Source: Cenococcum geophilum 1.58
Taxonomy: Eukaryota > Ascomycota > Dothideomycetes > Gloniales > Gloniaceae
Direction of reading: 5' to 3'
NCBI GenBank assembly: GCA_001692895.1
Contig: KV748183.1
Span: 3,286,001 to 3,350,000 of the forward strand
DNA length: 64,000 nucleotides
Below, piece by piece: positions 59,021 to 64,000 of the stretch (position 1 is the stretch's first letter; the number at the start of each line of letters is the position of its first letter). The translations under genes and the position numbers were made by a program. The notes below the pieces were generated by a model that saw only the letters and a program-made list of their open reading frames with translations, was not told the DNA's origin and did no database searches.

Positions 59021-59231
59021 TGTTACGGCTTAAATAAATGCCTCTAAACCGAAGCTTGAACGAATGCTGTATTATGAAGATACTAAGCTAAAAAGAAGAA
59101 AAAGGGGTTGCTAGGACCGATGTAAACAAATATATAGGGTGAGCCGCTAAGGCGCTAGCTTTAGGCGGGCTAATCGTAGGTCGGCAGAATATAGCAGAAT
59201 TTAGTAGGTAATGTGCGATAGCGCCGTTATA
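59021..59231 (-). repeat. Gypsy-E 3' LTR
   Basis: 211 bp. On the plus strand it starts tgttacgg and ends ccgttata, the same inverted 8-bp ends as in Gypsy-B. The adjoining ttacccccctcttt (59232-59245) is the polypurine tract in reverse complement. Confidence 0.82.
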
Positions 59232-59540
59232 TTACCCCCCTCTTTAAAAGAAAGCCTGCCCTTAGGCTTAGTTAGAAAAAATAGGGTAGCACTAGGCTTA
59301 TAAACGTAGGATTATAAAAATATAAGATAAGGAGATAAAGGGGATACGAGTCCGTCCTAACTAAGTATAAAGGGCGATTATAGGCTAAGTGGAAGCACTA
59401 GGCTAGAAAGAGTAGCCGCTAAAAGTCTTAGTATGGATCTAACTAATTAGACAACTTTAACCGGCGGTTAAAGTTCCTAGATATCTAAAATTTTACGGTA
59501 CTAGCAGAAAACGGCAGAATATGGCAGAATTTAGCAGACA
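59232..59540 (-). other. Gypsy-E region between chromodomain and LTR
   Basis: Noncoding. It includes a segment (about 59498-59545) with ggcagaat repeats that resembles the start of the Gypsy-D LTR. I see no gene. Confidence 0.5.
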
Positions 59541-62500
59541 GCTATATTAGGGCTTTAGGGCGTTTTTGTCCCTATATTCTTCCGGTAACTTATTATCTTT
59601 ATTATACTAGCATTCCATCTATTTATCTAGGTACTTTAGGGGTCTAGGCGTATTAGGGTATTAGTTATAGAATTCTTTAAGCTTCTAGGGGCAGCCTATA
59701 AAGTTCTACGTAGGGTATTAGGTTAGGTTAGAATTATAGCCCTTCCATTAGATATGGTATTTTAGCGCTCCCCGTACTATTTTATAGGCTAGTATTTTAT
59801 TAACCTCCTATTTATTATTACCGTTTACTTAAACTAGTAGGGAAGGCTTATTCTTTTATCTAGGCAATAGGTTGTTTATAGCTTTCCGTAATTTATTTAG
59901 TAAGAAGATAGGGTAAACCCTAATTAAGTCTAGGAGCTTTATCTTATATAAGTTGCCTATCTTCTTAAGAACCTTATACGGTCCTACTATCTAGTAGTCC
60001 AGCTTATAGCTAGGTTGTTTAGTCCTCTAATTCCTTATTATAACCTAGACTATATCGCTAGGGGCAAAATCAGGCTCTTAATGGTGTTTGTTTGCCTACT
60101 GTTCCATTAACCTTTAAGCTTTTTCTAGGTTCTCGCGGGCTACTATTTAGGCCTCCTCCAATTATTTAGCGTACTATTAGGCCTTAGTATAGAATAGCTT
60201 CTCTTATATAGTTTAGGGTTCTTCTAGCCTTTTCTAGTTAAAGCTTATATGGGGTAAGTATTCTATTTCTAGCTAAATTGGGGTAAACCCTATAGAGTTA
60301 TAGGGTAGGGTTGCTTACGCGTAGTCTATTAAGGGTAGTAATTTAGACCAGTTATCCTAGAAATAGTTAATAAAGGGCCTAAGCCTCTAATCTAGGTACT
60401 AATTTATAATCTCTGTCTAACCGTCTATTTAGGGGTAATAAGCCATAAAAAGCTTTAGCTTAATACCTAGGATCTAGGTAAACTTATTTTAGAAGGCTAA
60501 TATAAACTATAGCCCACGATTGGATATAATAGTATTTAGTAGTCTATAGATTCGGTAGACGTAATAGATATATAGCTAGGCTACCTCTTTAGTATTAATA
60601 TTTTTATAACATAGAATTAANAACGGGCGTTTACTAAAGCGGTTAACTATAACCATAACTATATCGTATCCGTTACGGTCCCTAGGTAGTTTATAAAAGT
60701 CTATAAAGATATACTACTAAGGGCGCTCTAGTATTAGGAGTNGCTTAAGTAGTCCTAGGGTCTTATCCCGTNGGATTATAGCTCTCTAGNAGTCTTNNTA
60801 GTTCNNTATATATTAATTAATATCCGCAACTATTCTTAGCTAGTAGTAGCAGCAGTTAATAATTTTACGGGTCTTATTCTTGCTAGGGTATACTATAAAA
60901 ACTTAGCAATAAGCTTCGCGGATTAGTTTAGTCTATAGATTGTTAATATTAGGGACTATAAGCCGCTCCTAGTATAGGAGCAATCCTTCCTCCGTCTTAA
61001 AATCGGGGTCTCCTTTTACGGCTTATTCGTGGAGGGCCCTTAGGGTATTAGCCATGCGGTTTACAGTTAGAAGGCGGTTAATTAGCCTTATTAGCTTATC
61101 TAAGAACTCCTCTATTAGTGCTAGCTCGTTTTACTAGGAGTCTAGCTCCTTAAGAATCTATAGGTTAAGCTGTTTTAGATAGAGGAGGGCGCGCGTCTAA
61201 TATTAGGTCTTTAGCTTATCCTAGGGTCCTACGTCTTATTCTCTTTGGGTTAAGGTATTAGCCTTAGAGTTTTACTTGCTAGAACGATATATAATTATAA
61301 AGAAGAATTAGGAGAGTATTTCGGCCTACTAGGCTTATCGCCCTATAAGCTACTTTATAGTTATAAAGTACTCTAGGGCTTTATAATCTATATATATCTT
61401 AATCCAGGAGTTTATACCTTTAAGCTCTGCGCGCTATTAGGAGAGTAATTAAATAATAGCTAGTATTTCTTTATTGTATACTTTATAGTTATACTTAGCC
61501 GAGTTTATTATCTTTAAGAAGAAAGCTATAGGGTACTATTTACCGTCTAGATATAACTGTAATAGGATTCCCGCTACAACCCTATTAGAGGCGTCTGTTT
61601 TTAGTATTAATTTAAGGTCTAGGTTATAGTAATAAAGAATTAGGGAAGAGATAAGCTAATCCTTTACCTCTTTAAAGGCCTCTATATAGCTATTATTAAA
61701 GATAAAAGGCGTATCCTTTCTAGTTAGTTATATAAGAGGTTTTACCATAATTCTATAGTTATAAATAAACTAGTAGTAGAAATTATAAAAACTAAGAAAG
61801 AACTGGATTCCTTTTACTGTATAAGGGGGCTTTTAGTTACGGATTACCTCTACCTTCTTAGGGTTAACCTTAATTCCTTCTATAGTTATAATAAACCCGA
61901 GGTATTTTATATATTTTACCCCAAACTCGTATTTCTTAATATTAACTTATAAGCCCGCGTTCCGTAGTCTTTTTAGAACCTTCTTAATATAAACTTAATA
62001 CTTAAGTTCGTCGTTTAAGTATATAAAAATGTCGTCTAGGTATGCCGTATAGAATTTGTTAAGGTAATTAAAAAGAACGTTATTTATATACCTTTAGTAT
62101 ATAGCCAGTCCGTTTATTAGTCTAAAAAAAAGAACTTTATATTTATAGGAACTATAGCGGGTATAGAACGTTGTTAAATCTTTAGATATAGGGTCTATCC
62201 TAATTTAGTGGAAAGCTTAGCGGATATTAAGTTTAGTAAAAATCTTTACCTAGCTTAAATATGTAAGGGTCTCGTTAATTAAAGGAATAGAATACCGGTC
62301 CTTTTAAGTAATAGCGTTTAGCTTTTAATAGTTAATATAAAAATAAAGGCCTCTATTAGGCTTTTTTACAAACAGAATAGGGGAAGTAAAAGGGGCTTAA
62401 CTTAGCTTAATAAACCCTTTATCCAGGTTATTAATTAAGTACTACTTTATTACTTTTAGCTTATCCATTAATTAATAGTAGAGGGGGCTATAGCCTAGCA

Positions 62501-64000
62501 AGTTATTGGCCTCTAATTAAATCTTATAATTATATATCTAGTAGGGGGGTAACTTATCTAAGGCCGCCTTTAAGAATATATCCTTATAGCCTATATAAAT
62601 AGTAAGAAAAAGGTATTTAACTAGTTCCTTATCGGTTTCCTTATCTAGCCTTTCCTTTCTATTATTAATAATTCGGTTAATCTTATATAGGCTTATTATA
62701 AAGACCTTATTATCCTTCCGGTATATATTAAAGTAAAATACTATAGCGCTAATTACGGCGATGTTTATAGTAGGGGGGTTAACTAATAATAGGGGCGTAT
62801 GTAACTTTAGGGACTTCTAGGGTACTAGCGTTATTATTACTCCTTTTAGCTCCTATTACATCTTTTAAAGGTTATCCCTTATATCCTATTAATACGTTCT
62901 TTTCTATAATGGTTAGATCTATATAATTTAGACGTTATCTACGTTATTATCTATCCCGCTTCTATACGTAGAGTCCTCTTTAAACGTAGCGCTTTAGAAG
63001 AGTATCTTTATCAGTATAGAGTTCTTTCCAGCTTTATAGCGGGCGTCCTCTTAGGTAAAGGCTAGGTCACGGGCCCGGACATCCTACTAGTAGGTAGAGT
63101 TAGCCCTTACGGCTAGTATCTTACGGTTAGTTTAAATCTCCCTAATAAAGGAGGGTAACCTTAGTCTATCCTCTAGCTAGATAAACCGTCTTTTTTATAT
63201 ATTTAACTAAATATTAAAATAGGACATCTATTTTCATTTAAGGATTATATTATAGGACCCTAGGTCTAGGATATAAAAGGGGATGCTATATTAGCATTAT
63301 CTATTAAAAGCGATATATAACTTTAAGACGTGGGTAATAGGCCAACCGGCTTAGCCGTTATAGCCCTTTACCTAAACAGGCTTCTCTAGTTAGATGGCTT
63401 CTGCATTTAGAAACTTAGCAATATTATTTATATAAGCAGTATTTATAAAGGCGAAGCTATTTACTCTAGTATTAATAAGGGCGGTTATATTAACTCTATA
63501 TCCATTTTAAGATACTATATATAGAACTATAAAATACTTTCCACCTATTAACTAACTAAGATTAATCTCTTTAAGATTAATAGGGTACCCTAGGGGGGAG
63601 TCTTTCCCTAGGGTTCTTCTTTTCCTAACTTATCGGACGTTTCTTCTTCCTCTATCTCCTTAATATCGCCTATATCCTTTAGCTCTAGGTAGGACGAGGT
63701 AAGTAACCTTACTTATTATAGTTAAAGCACGTAGCCAAGGCAGGGTTAATCGGAGTATTACGGCGAATACTAGTTAATAGCGTGGTATATAGCTGGTCGG
63801 GTAAGGCTCGCCGGTACGTAGTTATAACCACCTTTAGTATAAAAGCAGTTATAACTTATCTTCCTGCTTTAGCTCCTATAGGTATAGCTAGCGAGTTCCG
63901 ATTATTACGGAGTCGCTTCTACTAATTAGAGTAGGCGTTAATCCGCTTTAGTTCTAAGTTTAATAATAGGCAATAAGCTATAAGTCTTTTATAGGTTGGT
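59541..64000 (-). pseudogene. Gypsy-E gag-pol with chromodomain, RIP-inactivated, partial
   Basis: The minus strand, from right to left, runs as follows. A decayed gag zinc knuckle lies near 63730 (CFNYNK). Protease follows near 63450. RT lies at about 62500-61750 with the active site FYTAYLDDIF intact at 62026-62057. RNase H is at about 61650-61350. The integrase zinc-binding region (KTRKIINCCYY near 60880) and core follow. The C-terminal chromodomain reads ALKYHIQWKGYN-like sequence near 59780-59700, and the frame ends near 59545. Stops are frequent. N bases lie at 60621 and 60742-60806. The gag start is outside the window. Confidence 0.82.

Larger units (their letters stand above)
59021..64000 (-). 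mobile_element. Gypsy-E: Ty3/Gypsy chromovirus, partial, running off the window
   Basis: A minus-strand element inserted into the LINE. Its 3' LTR is 59021-59231 and the interior continues to the window end in gag. It is related to Gypsy-D. The sequence gtaag (59016-59020) should be the target duplication, but the other end is outside the window. Confidence 0.88.

Overview
This window reads as a transposon graveyard from a filamentous ascomycete (Pezizomycotina) with one living gene in it. The fungal assignment rests on three things. The single intact gene encodes a HET-domain (heterokaryon incompatibility) protein. The elements are typical fungal classes: Tad1-like LINEs, Ty3/Gypsy chromoviruses, Ty1/Copia, and a Helitron with a DUF6570-like region. 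The repeats carry the mark of repeat-induced point mutation (RIP): CpA and TpG are depleted, Gln codons have become TAG/TAA, and the mismatches I compared between paired LTRs are transitions, while CpG is retained. The species cannot be named from this sequence. Scattered N bases and collapsed-looking minisatellites suggest a repeat-rich assembly.

Layout of the left 45 kb. The bottom layer is a minus-strand LINE whose pieces lie at 1-441, 12965-14482, 18742-19457 and 44946-45435. It was split three times. (i) Copia-2 (442-12964, minus strand, TSD gtaat) was itself split by Copia-1 (3061-9340, plus strand, TSD atagc). (ii) A TIR transposon full of minisatellites, MS-A (14483-18741, TA duplication), contains a second copy, MS-B (16065-18173). 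(iii) Gypsy-A (19458-44945, TSD actag/attag) contains MS-C (22617 to about 24572), Gypsy-B (25215-33149, TSD ggagc), a gag-only Copia derivative called Copia-3 (33555-36449, TSD aaaac) and chromovirus Gypsy-D (37966-43840, TSD aaagg). Most junctions are supported by target-site duplications, and MS-A also by an empty site in a related LINE.

Layout of the right 19 kb. A decayed Helitron with Rep and helicase motifs (about 45436-50835) is followed by a Copia gag fragment with a five-copy, 255-bp tandem array (51665-52922) and a hairpin-rich noncoding stretch (53161-53800). Then comes a RIP-free island (54123-56940) with the intact HET gene at 54398-56350. The island lies between the 5' ends of two outward-facing LINE copies (53801-54122 minus, 56941-59020 plus), which form an inverted repeat around it. 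The right LINE is cut by a minus-strand chromovirus, Gypsy-E (59021 to beyond 64000).

How it works together. Apart from the HET gene, every coding region is broken by stop codons, so no transposon here looks able to move on its own. The HET gene has normal base composition, no stops, complete HET motifs, and a 12-bp in-frame minisatellite encoding a Q-R-L-D type repeat. The points most worth following are the HET island with its inverted LINE flanks, the MS transposon family built almost entirely from minisatellites, the gag-only Copia, and the LINE and Helitron 5' ends that show little RIP.
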